DNA from: Sambucus nigra
Lineage: Eukaryota > Streptophyta > Magnoliopsida > Dipsacales > Adoxaceae
DNA length: 64,000 bases
Direction: 5' to 3'
NCBI GenBank assembly: GCA_949130495.1
Contig: OX422221.1
Span: 32,361,224 to 32,425,223, forward strand
Shown: positions 46,593-58,067 of the stretch, in pieces
Position numbering within the stretch: position 1 is the stretch's first letter
How the letters are laid out: each line of letters opens with the position of its first letter
Program-made: the position numbers and the translations under genes
The notes under the pieces: model-generated
The model's database searches: none
What the model was told of the DNA's origin: nothing
The model's input: the letters and a program-made list of their open reading frames with translations, nothing else

Positions 46593-49500
46593 ATGAGTAT
46601 ATCCGTAAATGGACAATCTAAAGTCCCTCCTGGATTTAGATTTCACCCAACAGAAGAGGAGCTGTTGCAATACTATTTGAGGAAGAAAGTTTTGTATGAG
46701 GAGATTGATTTGGATGTGATCAAAGATGTTGATGTCAATAAGCTAGAGCCTTGGGATATAAGAGGTTAGTAGTATGTTTATGAAAATTCTAATTCTTTTC
46801 CCTTAGTATCTTTCTTCACTTGGTTTTAGCTGATGAAATCGTGTTAGTTAGGTTGACACATAATGAGCAGGTGACATGTATAAAATATATAGAGTCAACA
46901 AAAACACAACACGAGTCCAATATGACTTTGCATGAGTCATAAAAAGCTCAAAAGGAATTGCGGACGAGTGAACAGTTTTTTTTACGCGCACCACACAAAA
47001 AAAAAATATAGGACACATCTACTTACTACCCACTTTTTATAGATTTTAGGTTTTAAGAGGTACTTGATCAAATTGAATTGTAGCATACTATACTAGCAAA
47101 TCATGAACACTTTTACTCTAGATTTCACATTTAAGCGAGAGCAAACTTTAATTACAATTATTATTATTTTGAGATAAGGTAAGTCGACATACGATCTGCA
47201 GGCTCTACGTTTAAGCGAGAGCGCACTTTAATTTCTAATGTGAGAGCCTTCATTTTCTGTCCAAGAAGACCTAGCCTGGATCACCTAGGGTTTTTGACTT
47301 TTGAACTATCTCGGCTCTAGCATCGCAATTCAACACGTCTGGTTTTGTGCTGCATAAAATATTATATTTTTCTTGTGTTTTTTATATTTTATTACGGTGG
47401 GCATGAATGTCTACAAGTTTCTCACGGTTCCAAGTCGCCACAGTTAGGCTTTGCGTTGTTTAAATCAACTCCAAGCGTTTGAAAATGTCCAACGCGTATA
47501 CAATTTTTACCATTATGTTATTGTGTCACAAACCTTATAAGGACCATAGGTCTTTTTTATATTATACGAATTCCGTTTCATAATAATATTCACTATTTAA
47601 AAATGATGATTTTTAAGGATTCACTATATTAAAAAAAATGATGATATTGGTAAATATAGAAAATTAAGATGAACGAAATGCATAACGCAATTTTTCTTAT
47701 GAAAATGCTATGTAGGTCAACTAATTATATTTGTTGTGTTTGAAAATGTATTGGTGAGAGTGTAGGGTACATTTAAATGGTTAATCAATATATTTTTCGA
47801 CAAAACACTTGGTATGTGAACTTGGCCAATGACCAATTTAATTGGTCCAAGTAACATTACTTTATCGCATAGTGAGTAGTTAAACTCACTATATACTATT
47901 ATACTATTTTAAATTTAAGGACTAAGTGAATATAAATGACAGTGAATTTTATTTTCTTCCTTATATAACATGAAATATTTTTTTATGTTGATTTTGGGAG
48001 TTCGGTATTCCAGATAAATGTAATATAGGATCAACCCCTCAGAATGATTGGTACTTTTTTAGTCACAAAGACAAAAAATACCCTACTGGTAGACGGACGA
48101 ATCGAGCCACTGTTGCTGGGTTCTGGAAGGCTACTGGACGTGATAAGATTATCTGCTCTAACTCTGAAAGGGTGGGAATGAGGAAAACTCTTGTATTCTA
48201 CACAGGTCGAGCTCCTCATGGCATAAAGTCTGATTGGATCATGTATGAATATAGACTGGATGATAGCATTAGTGATACCCATAATAATGTGAGTCATTTG
48301 CTCTCTTATATAATTAGTGGTTCAAATTTGTTGATACTTCAAAAATATGAACTTTCAATGTCATAGGTTGAAACTTGAAACATTAAGGACCAAACATTGA
48401 AACTTTCAGGTTTACCAAGTTTTTGATATATAATTGTACATGAATTTGGAATGATAACATCTTCTACATTGAACCAGTTTGGTTGTCCCAACATTATACA
48501 TTGACTCACTAATAAATTGGTCCATTATAAATTGACCCATTAATAGTGTTTGGGTTCATTAATGAAATGATTTGTTAATTGTCCCATTTTAACTCATGTG
48601 TGAAATTTGTAATGTGATCATTTAACAAAAAACGTGAAATGTATCCATTAAAAATAAGAGTCGCATAAAGTGCATGCTCCTCTTTCTCTTGCCCTCCCAC
48701 CTCCCCCACTTAATTTGTTTTTATCAATTTTTTCTTATAGAACCTTGAAATCAATTTTAGATTACCAAACATTGCATAAAATTGAATTTGAACTCCTTTC
48801 AAATCCACTAATATAAAATTCAATAATTCATAATGAACCAATTTACATAATCAAACAATTTGCACTACCAAACAGTGCCTTGGGGTATCATGTGTCCCTC
48901 CTTAACACCAATAAGGATATATTAGGAATGTGATACTTCTGCCACATGTTCTCCATTACAAAAAAAATATTTTTACATGTGCAAACATGTTTCCCTTAGT
49001 GATGTTGAGCACGAACATGTGGCGCACTAAGGCCATGTTTGGTTATCCCAAAATTATAGATTGACCCATTAAATTGTCCCATTTACAAATTGGTTCAACA
49101 ATTGTGTTTAGTTTCATCAACGAAACGATTCATTAATTGCATCAATTTAGCTCATGTGTAAAATCTGAGACTGGAGCATATCACAAGAAAACATGAAATT
49201 CATCCATTTGAAATTTGAGAATTTCACAAAATGTTTAGAATGTTCATTTCACATATATTTTAGAATGTTTATTCTGACTCCTCATCCTTATTCGTAAGCT
49301 CTCTTTCTCTCTCCATTTGTTTTGATATTTTGTGTCTGATTGAACCTTAACATCAATTTTAGATTAAAAAATATTACTTAAAATTTGATTTAAACTCATT
49401 TAAAATAAACCCCTTTAAAATTAACTAATTTACATAATTAAGCAATTTGCGCAACTAAACATGCTCTTTGTGTATGATAATAATTCCCATAAATTTGGTA

Positions 49501-50245
49501 TACGACAACTTTATGCATTGGGGATAAAACTTTTGTTCATAAAAATTCGGCAGTTAATTTGAGCATGCTTTTTCACTGTTAAAAAATTTACAATGGACTA
49601 AAAATGTCTTACCTAGTACACAAGGCTTTGGTTTCACTATCGAATCTTAAAAATTTAGAAGGGACTATTTTATAAAAATAAAGTAAATTGTCATTTATAT
49701 TTTGAATAATTAAGTATTAAAAGCAAGAATTTGTTTTAACTTTCTAGTTTAACAAAGTAATTCTAATCTTTCAGGTCTCATTTGTTATGGGAGAAACCCT
49801 ACAAGATGAGGGTTGGGTGGTTTGTCGCATTTTCAAGAAGAAAACTATCTGCAAAAGTCTTAACAATCCTCTGGAATTTTCATCTCTCAGTGCAGCAACC
49901 ATAACCCCAAATCTTGTTAATTCAAATACTGAAGGGAACTTTGAGCAAGTACTCCAACACATGGGACCAATAACCGAGAAAAAAGATGAAATAAAAGATA
50001 TGTCACATTTTGAAAAGCCCATTGAGGACACATTCATAAAATTGCCAAGTTTAGAAAGCCATTCACAAACATTGGACAATGGTGCTTTTAATGAACCCAT
50101 GATGGGTTTTGGTTACTTAATGGACCATGATCATGACCTAGAGAAATTACTATTATTATCTCCCTCAGCTTACAGGTCTCATCTCAATACTATACAAGAT
50201 TACAATGGGGATATTGATCTATGGAGCTTTGCCCACTTATTGTAA
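46593..50245 (+). CDS. NAC-domain transcription factor, NST/VND/SMB-type, three exons (305 aa)
   Basis: Exons 46593-46764, 48014-48288 and 49775-50245 join in frame (phase 1, then phase 0) with GT-AG introns of 1249 and 1486 bp. The first intron falls after PWDI, where NAC genes normally have it. The NAC DNA-binding domain spans residues 10-172: subdomain A ([14 protein letters not shown], 11-24), B ([20 protein letters not shown]), C ([14 protein letters not shown], 70-83; [16 protein letters not shown]), D ([17 protein letters not shown]) and E ([13 protein letters not shown]). The run [13 protein letters not shown] before subdomain E resembles NST secondary-wall regulators. The C-terminal half is a divergent activation region ending [11 protein letters not shown]. 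Odd points are Arg84 in GRRTNRAT (usually Thr), Ile128 in GIKSDW (usually Gln) and Tyr135 in IMYEYRL (usually His). It acts in the nucleus on promoters; a role in wall thickening or cell maturation is inferred from subgroup. The frame is intact, so it may be functional. Confidence 0.88.
48470..48881. mobile_element. MITE copy 1 in NAC intron 2
   Basis: About 410 bp sharing a colinear series of motifs with the copy at 49029-49467 (GTTTGGTT...CCCA, ATTGACCCATTAA, ACTCATGTGTGAAAT, ATTTACATAATCAA). Its right end ACCAAACAGTGCCTT is the inverse of the left end of the other copy (AAGGCCATGTTTGGTT), as expected for hAT-type terminal inverted repeats. The left end here is worn. No coding capacity. Confidence 0.6.
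49029..49467. mobile_element. MITE copy 2 in NAC intron 2
   Basis: About 440 bp with a clear left terminal repeat AAGGCCATGTTTGGTTAT and a worn right end ACTAAACATGCTCTT. It lies in the same orientation as copy 1, 150 bp downstream of it. Family assignment to hAT is by the look of the termini only. Confidence 0.6.
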
Positions 50246-50353
50246 CCTCCTAGTGAGCATGCAAAACAAAATTTCATTACAAAGAATAACAACACGCATT
50301 TTTATGTCAAAGTCTAATTATTGTGTAATGATATTAAAGATATATACATAGTT

Positions 50354-51443
50354 AATGTGATGTTCTATTGGGTAGGGCCCTACTGTGGGGCGCGGTTCTC
50401 ATGGGGTGGGGTGGTAGAGGTACATTGAGATTGTGTGGGGGAAGTTCTCTAGGTTCATATCATTTCATCTCGGGAGCGGGCATCGTATCAGGTTTTGGAA
50501 GGATAAATGGGGTGGGGTGGGTGTGGGGTCTCTTTGTAGGTTCTCTTCCCGAGGATGTTTCGGATTGGGGGGGATAGTGAGGGGTCTATTAAGGTTCATA
50601 GGCAGAGGATAGGGGACTGGGAGGTGTGGGATCCTAAGTTTAGGAGGATTTTTCGAGATTGGGAACTGGAAGAGGGGGATGAATTCTTTGAGTGGATGAA
50701 CTTGGAGCATGTCCCGTCCTCTGAGGCATATGGGTTGAGGTTGACGAGTTCTCTGGATGGCTTATTTTCAGTTAAGAGGTATTATATTGTGTTGAGGGGT
50801 TATAAGGCTGCCCCTTTCCTTTTGAAGGCCATTTGGAAGAGTTAAGTGCCTTCAAATGTTTGCTTCTTTGTATGGACCGCTACTAGACATGATATTTTGA
50901 CTATTGAGGGGCTTCAGATGTGACGGAGGAGGTTGGCTAGCAGGTGTTGGTTGTGTAAGAAGGAGGAGGAGACGACCAATCACCTCTTCTCTACTATCAG
51001 GTGACTAGGGGCCATTGGTACATGTTCTTCACTCTGCCAGATTCATTGAGTTATGCCTCAGACGGTGTACGAGGTGATGGCAGCTTGGAGGACCAACCCT
51101 TGGGGGTGGACTGGCCCGTGGGTGGTTTGGATGATGGTCCCGCATTGTATTTTCTGAACCATCTGGCTGGAGAGGAATATGAGATGCTTCGAGGGAGTTG
51201 ATCTTGATCCCTCTCGAGTTCGGTATAATTTTCTGAGCCTTCTTCTTACTCAGTATAGGAAAAGGCATGACTCTTCACTTGCTCATCTTCTTGAGTTTTT
51301 GGAGGAGTTCTAGGTGCTTGGCTTGTTTGGGCTGGCTACGACCCTTTGTTGTTTTGTTTTGTATACTTCCTGTATATGGGTCTCCCCCCCCTAGGCGAGT
51401 TATTTTATGGTATCATTTTCTTCAAAAAATGTGATGTTTTATT
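50354..51443 (+). mobile_element. 5'-truncated LINE insertion just after the NAC stop codon
   Basis: LINE body 50370-51427 is bracketed by a 16-bp target duplication with one mismatch (AATGTGATGTTCTATT at 50354-50369; AATGTGATGTTTTATT at 51428-51443) and ends in a short A-run (51424-51429). The plus strand encodes the same C-terminal LINE protein region as the minus-strand fragment at 42722-43800: FRIGGDSEGSIK, EAYGLRLTSSLDGLFSVK, zinc-binding CWLCKKEEETTNH, and a LAHLLEFLEEF end. It has several stops and frameshifts. The insertion starts 109 bp after the NAC stop codon, so it probably lies in or just past the 3' UTR. Confidence 0.9.
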
Positions 51444-52678
51444 ACCCATTTATTCGAGATTTTAACCAAATGGGGTCCCCTCATAATATGTTTATTCATT
51501 TACAATCATTTACTCTTTGTTTCACTTGTGATTAATATTAAAGAGAAATGATGGCCCAAATCATACTCGAATGAGTTGTCAATCGTGCTTTGGTTGGTAT
51601 ATGGAGTACACATGCAAGCGTATTAAAACATCAACAAATTTATAGCTAATAAGTTAATCAAATCTAATTTTCTGGAATCATTTAAGTGTTTCCTTATATT
51701 ATTGTATTTACCTTTCTTACCATGGGTGTGTCAAATGTTGTGTTTTGCGTAAGGTTAATGCCTTTTTAACAAATGGTCATCTAGATCAAGGTAGAATGAT
51801 ATTTTTTCGAGCGGGCATTGTAGAGATTTATAAATATGATGAAATGATAAAATTGTTTTTTTTTGTTTAGAGTAGTAAAACTCCATGTTATTAATAAGCA
51901 CCATAGTCATAATAAGAAGGTGATAAATTAGGTAAAAAGAAAGGAGCTAATTGGTATCTGGATCTTCCAACTATCATAGGGAGATTTAAACATTTGAAGA
52001 ACGTGGCAATAGAAGTTGTCAAAGAGATGTAGTTGTATCAGATTTGTCAATATCCTTATTACTCCCCCTCAATTGAGGTGTGGGAGGAGAGTGCGCATCA
52101 AGCTTCAAACATAATGAGCTTGATCAAAATTGATTCATAGGTTCAATTATTATTTTGGACCTGACTGGCACCTATAATAGAATTTTTGAACCCAAATTCG
52201 CTTGATCGCAATGAATTCAAAGACTATATGGTTCTTGGGCTTTCCCACGGTGGATTCCGCGACCATTTAGTTGTTGCCTCATGAAAACACGTGCTCTATT
52301 AATAGATAATATCACTTCAAAAATCACAAGTAATTGGGCTCAATGCATTGGCTCAACACACCTGTCAACTTCGAATCAAGCTCAATGTATGGTTTTATGT
52401 CTAAATTGTATATATAGAAAGTAGTTTGTTCAAATGGTATAACCGAAGTTCCTTTTCCACATTTCCAACGCCAAGTGGACAAGTTGTGTTTGTGTAGGCT
52501 TCTTATCCATTTTGGCTTACATAACACATTTCTTTTAACTCACTAGGTACACGATCATGAGAAAGCTTCTCACTTTCATTATCCAATTTCCTTAAATTTA
52601 ATGAAGTAAAGAGTCGACTTTGTTAGATCCACCATTTTGTTTACTATCTCGATTTCAGCACCACTATGATGGGAGGTG
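51444..52678. other. Intergenic sequence without recognised gene
   Basis: AT-rich, with no coding-like frame on either strand. A CTCCCCCTCAATTGAGG stretch (52064-52080) recalls the reversed polypurine border of copia elements, but no LTR can be traced beside it. Confidence 0.6.
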
Positions 52679-53008
52679 CACTACACCAAAAATAAAAAAT
52701 GGTCACAGAAATGAGGTCACGACCAAGAGCCGTGACCGGCTGGTCACGGCCAAAAGCCGTGACTACATGCAAAATGAGCGTGACCAATTCCAAGACTCAC
52801 TGTGGTCATGGATCGACTTGTAGGTGGTCGCAGACTTTAACTGTGATCCTCATGGGTCACGTCTCGCAACCCCGACCCAATCGTGACCATTATGGCGCCA
52901 AGTTTCATGCCAAGTGTTGTCATGGCTTATGACCGTGACTAGGGTCCCAAATACACACCACCATAATCACGATTTAGGACTGTGACCATTCTGAGCATTG
53001 AGTCACGG
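52679..53008. repeat. Left terminal and subterminal repeats of the CACTA element
   Basis: At least eight short TCACGG/CCGTGA/GTGACC-like motifs in both orientations, some forming perfect mini-hairpins (GGTCACGGC...AAAGCCGTGAC, 52741-52762). In En/Spm-type elements such arrays bind the TnpA-like accessory protein; that role here is inferred. The array is cut at 53008 by element E. Confidence 0.8.
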
Positions 53009-54710
53009 TGATTACGCATGAAAAGTGTGTTCATGTAAGGACACAATCGTTGTTTTCATTTCACCGTAATAATATAAACAAACCTAAATCACAACTACAC
53101 TTGCGATACAAGTATAGCAGTAAGTCGAGTATCGAAAATCCATAGAGACGTGTTGCTAGAATTTATAGGATTTAATACTCCATAAATAAAAGTGTAAAAG
53201 GTGAATTAGAAACTAAAAAGGAAAAGATCATAAAAGGGAAATATTAATCTAGGCGAGGGAAAATAAAGCTAGATTAACAAATCGGTTAAAAACTATAGGT
53301 TGCATCGAATATCTCTCACCCGAGTTAACTAGTATAAAATGGTCACATGGGTCGACGAGTTATTACAAATGTATCGTTTCGATAGTTAATTGAACTAAGT
53401 GTTGTCACGCCCCTAAATTCGTATAAATGCCTAATCTGAATTTGGCATTAACAAATACCCCAGAAATTACGCACGCAAGGTCCTAAGCACAGAACATACA
53501 TGATACAGCCCATCAAATCTCCTAGGCGTAATAACTTGGACAACACACCCGAAATAGACCGGTAAACACCATCACCAATGCAAAGCAACATGTCAACCCG
53601 GAATGAGTTCAATCCGGCACAACCTAGACTAATTTGGCTTGAAAACATGTTAAAAATGCGATAAAGAAATGCAGTAAACCTACACTAGAATGCAAGTAAA
53701 ACTATTTAGTAAAGCATGTAAATTAACTACAAAGAAATAATTAATGAAATACAAACTATATTAATGGAGAGGGAATATGAAAGTACCAATTACAAACCCA
53801 ATTGGGTGTCAAACCAAGAAGAAATGAAGAAGAAGCACTTAAATTCCCAAACCGTAACCTAAAAATCCCTAAAATCTAATTATCAATGCGTGTAATTCTA
53901 ATTAATCAAATAAAAAATTAAATTAATACAACTATATTAATGGAGAGGGCAATGAATATTGCAACTTACAACCCCAATTGGGTGTCAATCCAAAGAGAAA
54001 TGAAGAAGAACTCGTCAAAAACCCAAACCCTAAACTAAAACTCTCTTAAATATAATTATCTTTTATATTTAAAACAAAATTTGTATTTCTAGTAAGTGAA
54101 ATTAAAATAGAAATGAAATGAGAAAATAAAAGAAAAGGAACGAATTGCCAAATATCTGGTATGATCGATCGATCGATCAAATACCATCGATCGATCGGTC
54201 AAGCCCATCGATCGATCGATCGAACAGGTCCAGCCCACTGTCCCAATTCATAGGCTTAATTTCAAACTGCGATCGACCGTGGGCCCAATCCCGGTCGACC
54301 GACACTCTCTTTTTGGCAGCCATTGGTCCATGAAGAGGGATGAAAGGATTGCAAACGGAAATGGCCATATCATCCTCGTTCGAACTCCAAACGACGCACC
54401 ATTTGCAGTCACGCGAAGCTTGTTCAATGAACTACGCGTTTGTGGAATTTCCATGAGCCGAGGATGAACTGTGAATTGACTGAAGTTCCCTTGAAGTAGC
54501 GTTCGACGACGAAACTTCTCCGAAATGCAATGGATCCTCACTTTTAGCATTCCAATACCTACAAAAGTACAATTAACACCCGCAAAGCATGTATATATCC
54601 AAATCCAAGGTTGTCTGGTTAATAAGAATAAATATAGGCATTTAGGACCGTAAAAGAGCTAGAATGCATAAATATAACGGGTGGAAATATGAAATATTCG
54701 ATACGAATCA
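53009..54710 (-). repeat. LTR of E, left (3' LTR)
   Basis: Contains a cluster of ATCGATCG palindromes in three groups (54162-54222). The right LTR has a shorter, mutated cluster. Both LTRs also carry two internal copies of an AACTATATTAATGGAGAGGG...CCCAATTGGGTGTCAA...CCAAGAAGAAATGAAGAAGAA-like segment (53754-53833 and 53930-54010). Confidence 0.93.
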
Positions 54711-54725
54711 CAACCCCTAACTTAA
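54711..54725 (-). promoter_or_regulatory. 3' polypurine tract of E
   Basis: Minus-strand TAAGTTAGGGGTTG next to the LTR. It is the same motif as the tract of B at 24736-24750. Confidence 0.75.
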
Positions 54726-54833
54726 ACATTGCTAGTCCCTAGTAATAAAACAAACAAAACCAGTCAACAGAGGGAAGCACAAGACGTATATATGCATCGA
54801 AATATAAATGCCACTTTCATAGGGAGCATGATT

Positions 54834-54906
54834 TCATTTAGCATATGCAATAAACCCTTAAACCCCCAGGTTAACTTGGTGGACGAGTGTAGTCTCGTGA
54901 GGGTTT
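54834..54906 (-). other. Foldable conserved block inside the 3' end of E
   Basis: Outer stem AAACCC/GGGTTT (54860-54865 with 54901-54906), hairpin one CCAGG/CTTGG with a 4-nt loop (54866-54879), and hairpin two ACGAG/CTCGT with a 6-nt loop (54883-54898), with ATTTAGC...ATGCAATAAACC upstream. Layout, spacing and stems match the block of element B at 24853-24928, although loops and much of the flanking sequence differ. Confidence 0.55.
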
Positions 54907-57155
54907 TCTGGGATGATACCCATAAATATCACCTGGTTTCCTCAAAATAAGCCCAAACCAACATGCGACAAGCCCAACAATACCGAAAATGATTTCATAT
55001 GCATTATTAGCACATTGAACGAATTCAAACAAAAGTTCGAAATCATTAACATTATAGAATGTACCTCGTAGAATTGAAACCTCCAAAATGTAGGAAGGGA
55101 GCGAACACATGCAAAGTGTGATTTCGCAAAAACTTAAATAAACCAAATAAACATTAAAGCAAGAATAAATTCAATCCTCACGGGCATTACATTAATCAAG
55201 TGAATTCACTCAAAATAGGGAGGTAACACACGGGACATGCGGACATAAAGAGTAAATGTAAATGGAAACTAGGCCGCACACATGTCACAAATGAATAATG
55301 ATATATAGGAAATTAAAAACTGTAATATCAATGAAAGATATCACACATTAAAGGAGGCAAAATGCATTTTCATAGATTATCAAAACTATTATCTCTTTTA
55401 AATTTAATACACTTAAGATCGCATTGGACTTTAATAGGGTTGTAATGTAGGTATGGGGTTAAGGTATGAAATGAAGGAATGTATGTACGTATTCAATGTG
55501 TCTGGGGATGAAAACTCGGGATAAAGGGATGATGCTAGAAAAATAAAAATTGGAAAACAAGTTCCAAGCAAGGATCATCGGGGAGAGTAATCAAAGCTTA
55601 ATGAACACTATTCAACACATACAAATTTCTCTTTCTTTTTATTTTCTTCTTTTTCTCATGTTTTCTTTTGTTTTCTTTTTCTTTTTTCTTTTTCTTTTTC
55701 ATCTCTTTTTCACTTTTTCTTTTCTTTACTTTTCAAATTGTCACATGCCTAAATTGCAACCCCAACACAACAGCAACAGTCAATCCCATGTAACATTCCA
55801 AACAAGGGTACGGAGGGTAATATGCATGGCTTATAACTCAAATTTGTAGTTGGATATGGGAATTTTGGTTTATGAAATGAAATGCTATATTTAAGCTCAA
55901 AGGGGTTGATGAGGGTAAACGTATAAGGTGAAGTCAAGGTCAATATGGGTGATATAACTAGGATGACCTATGATCATTTGACAAACTTTACACAATTCTC
56001 GAGTCAAAATGATATATGAAATTCATTCTCAAGTAACACATTTCATATATGAACTCAATTAATGAACGATTAATGAAAGAATAGAGAGATTACCGACAAA
56101 TTCAATATTTTCAAAGAGGAAAGAATAGTGTATAACACTCACAAAAGACGAAAGGTACAAAGCTCACTCGATGCAACTATATACAATGCAATAAAAGATT
56201 ATCGAGTTATAAAAATCTTAAACCAAATCAATAAGGCAAGAAAGTGCATGTGCTCATGGGATTAAAGTTTTATTCATGAAGTTATTCATAATATCAATAA
56301 TCGAGGACTTAAGTCTAATAACTTCTAAAATCGAGAACATACATCATTGTGTTATCTATTGGATCGGCCAGTTATTTAAATTTATCATCGGAAACAAAGG
56401 CAAAACGCCCAAAAAAAGGGAAAAAAGAAAGAAAATCTTTTTGAAATTTTTAATTTTTCTAAGAAAAGAATACTTATTAACTAACATGTGAGCAAAAACA
56501 TGGACACTACCAATGAATGGATATAATATCCCACACCCCCTAACTTAAAACCTGACATTGTCCTCAATTTTAATTAAGAACCAAGTTTAAGGAGGAAAAA
56601 AGCGATATTACCCAAAATGGAGAGATCTCCAGAATGTGTGAGTCCGATGTTTCTACTAAACAAGTTAGTAACAAGCATAGAAAAACAAATTACAAAAAAA
56701 GTTAACTAATTACACTAGACTATAATAAAAAGAAAGAAAGAATAAAAAGATAACTATATACAACCTACTATTTAGGCTTCACACTAACTGTACACTAGAA
56801 GTCTAAATAGCTGAGGGTCCACCGTAAAAACGATTTGACTTTGGAGGGTAAATGGCGTACCCTCACTCTCAAGAATGCCTTCCGAAAAATATGAATTTCG
56901 TTTGAAAAACGGAAGGCATGTGTAAGGCGGAAGAAATGAACCATCGTCAATTAAAAGTTTTAGAGATACGATGGGGGATTTGGATTGAACAGGTGACAAA
57001 AACATGTGGGGATCGAGAAAAGAAGAATATCCTCCCAAAGATTTTGAAATTGGAATGGGAGGTGGCACACACAAAGGCAAAGATGCGATCGTGGAAGGCG
57101 ACTCGATCAAGTACTCCTCATCCCCAAAGAGGTTTAAAACATTAAAGTTTGAAAA
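54907..57155. other. Non-coding internal region of E
   Basis: No recognisable protein. It includes a TTTTC/CTTTTT low-complexity tract (55628-55738), two copies of a CATATATGAAATTC-type short repeat near 56010-56050, and the GAGGACAATG plus TAAGTTAGGGGG motif on the minus strand at 56530-56572. Confidence 0.6.
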
Positions 57156-57892
57156 CTAATCATTAGGTACTTGTGACTGTGTGATAACAAAAAATAAAAA
57201 TGGGGATGAAAGAAATTCAAACTCATAAGATGAATCATCATCGCATGAAGATTGAGTTTCGAAGGAAATACTATCATTTTCAATGAAATGTTCTTCTTTG
57301 GGGGCCAAAGAATATATCATTTCATTGCAAATAGATATTATCTCATTTTCATCATCATTTTCAATATCAATTACGAGATGGGAAAAGTTAAGAATGGTTT
57401 GTTCCAAAGTAGGCACAAAGTCCTCATTTGGTTCAAAACATTCTTCGACTTCAAAATTCTCTGAAGAAAAATTGTCGTCGGATTCAACTAATAAATCCAA
57501 TTCATGTTCCCACAAAAGATTTTCTTCCTGATAACGATTTTCGATTTTCTCATTTTCATGCATACGCAATCCCTAACCGAATGTCATAGGTCGAGGTGAA
57601 GATACTTGAAGATGCGAACTCTGAAAATTACCATCGGACTTAAACTGAAACTCATTATTATAGGAATTTTGAAAACTATTGCAATTAGTTTCAAAACTCC
57701 TATTATAAGGAGTCAAAGGACCAAAATCATTGTCATCATCATCAAAATACACACACTCCAAAGCTTGACTTTGCCCAAAGTCATTTTAGATGTTGCAATT
57801 TTTTGGGATTCTAAGTATTGACCAAAAGTCAAAGGTTTGCGAGAATTTTGAGAATTATCATAATGATTACCGAAAGAATTGGAATAAGACAT
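57156..57892 (-). pseudogene. Unrecognised acidic, Asn/Gln-rich protein in the gag position of E
   Basis: The frame beginning at 57892 (MSYSNSFGNHYDNSQNSRK, then TFGQYLESQKIATSK) shifts near 57745 into FDDDDNDFGPLTPYNRSFE and QNSYNNEFQF. After one in-frame TAG (57573-57575) it continues in the same frame as a strongly acidic stretch to 57156 (LLVESDDNFSSENFEVEECF, then FETQSSCDDDSSYEFEF). It lies right after the primer site, where gag would be, but no gag domain or zinc knuckle is visible. Length restored across the breaks would be about 240 residues. It could be a highly diverged structural protein of the element or a captured host fragment; I do not recognise it. Confidence 0.45.
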
Positions 57893-58067
57893 GCTTAACC
57901 CAAAAATGGCTCGAAGTGGCGAATTCCTCAAAGTAAATGCGCATGCAAGAAATTCGAGCGTTTCTAAGTGCTCAAATGTAGTAGTCCTGCAAAAATATAA
58001 GCAAATTATACAAATAGAAAGAAAATTTTACGAAATACTAAATCAAACAAAGTTTAAAACAAACTCT

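Noticed and set aside
52062..52120. Reversed copia polypurine tract and solo LTR
   Set aside because: CTCCCCCTCAA resembles one, but no LTR terminus, partner copy or target duplication could be found next to it.
52679..53008. CRISPR-like regular short repeats
   Set aside because: Repeats are short, in both orientations and irregularly spaced, and sit behind a CACTA terminus; this is a transposon subterminal array.
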